In this document: positions 5,193 through 5,318 of the stretch, piece by piece | Numbering within the stretch: the first letter of the stretch is position 1 | How the letters are laid out: each line of letters starts with the position of its first letter | Assembly (NCBI GenBank): GCA_021797365.1 | Contig: JAJZZU010000211.1 | Location: 1-5,318, forward strand | DNA: 5,318 nucleotides | Direction of reading: 5' to 3' | DNA from: Pseudomonadota bacterium | GTDB lineage: Bacteria; Pseudomonadota; Gammaproteobacteria; Acidiferrobacterales; Acidiferrobacteraceae | Notes under the pieces: model-generated | Told to the model about the DNA's origin: nothing | What the model saw: only the letters and a program-made list of their open reading frames with translations | Database searches by the model: none | Translations under genes and position numbers: made by a program

Positions 5193-5318
5193 CTAGCCTG
5201 AATTTCCACGGCGCGGAATTCGCCTAACGGGCTCGCGCGCGAATTACCGCCTACCTGCGTATTCTGATCGAAGTCTGACTATTAAGCGGCGGATATGCGT
5301 TATTGCCTGTGGGCACTT

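Larger units (their letters stand above)
5119..5318. other. AT-rich intergenic region with clustered palindromes at the right edge
   Basis: No gene is completed here. The first 75 bp are AT-rich and dense in inverted repeats, consistent with a control region. A plus-strand TTTACA (5155-5160, 5 of 6 to TTGACA) lacks a convincing -10 at the right distance. Further right, two GC-rich related segments (GCGCGGAATTCGCCTA at 5211-5226 and GCGCGCGAATTACCGCCTA at 5235-5253) form an imperfect direct repeat about 25 bp apart. An ATG at 5295, after GGCGG, opens 8 codons to the window end and might be a gene start, without further support. Confidence 0.4.

Noticed and set aside
5220..5318. GCCTAAC at 5222-5228 as the start of an integron attC site
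   Set aside because: No GTTRRRY partner or complementary inner boxes follow within the window, and a single 7-mer is not enough.
1..5318. CRISPR array
   Set aside because: No set of three or more regularly spaced repeats of 23-40 bp is present.

Overview
The window looks like an accessory, horizontally mixed stretch from a member of the Pseudomonadota (my guess: a gamma- or betaproteobacterium). This rests on the style of the IS110 transposase, the Shine-Dalgarno sites and the codon choice; the sequence itself does not fix a species. Base composition changes abruptly near position 1735. Everything to the left is very GC-rich with G/C third positions, and everything to the right is clearly lower and patchy. 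That fits a transferred left module beside a zone of decayed DNA.

Left module (1-1830, minus strand). A WYL-domain repressor of the BrxR/CapW type (823-1719) is followed after 5 nt by a protein that runs off the window edge (1-817). That protein starts with ankyrin repeats, continues with a Pro/Glu/Ala-rich linker, and ends in the visible part with a segment resembling sigma-70 region 1.1. The pair has a good promoter, and an 11-bp-arm inverted repeat just upstream of the -35 is the obvious operator. BrxR/CapW regulators usually head phage-defence operons, so the genes beyond the left edge would show what this system does.

Middle (about 1830-3205). This is a graveyard. After about 275 bp without a recognisable gene there is a remnant of a type III restriction (Res) helicase-nuclease. 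It lacks its N-terminal part, has lost one C in a C run (frameshift at 2350-2352) and has an internal deletion that joins a helicase motif to the C-terminal nuclease half. Next come a possible small minus-strand gene (2844-3074) of unknown function and 33 codons of a TIR-like (DUF1863/ThsB-like) protein.

Right (3206-5118). A complete IS110-family transposase (3734-4756, minus) lies in an inferred element of about 1.7 kb. The TIR-like reading frame stops matching at 3205 and resumes at 4903, so the element has split that gene; this also places the element ends to within a few bases. The 528 bp 3' of the transposase holds no convincing gene and is a candidate for the element's guide (bridge/seek) RNA region. 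The TIR gene was already missing its N-terminal half.

Right edge (5119-5318). This is AT-rich spacer with a perfect 18-bp palindrome and overlapping inverted repeats, which looks like an operator/promoter for something beyond the window.

Overall, three different defence-related families (BrxR/CapW regulator, type III Res, TIR-like protein) lie within 5.3 kb. Only the left one looks intact and regulated. I saw no CRISPR array, rRNA or tRNA.
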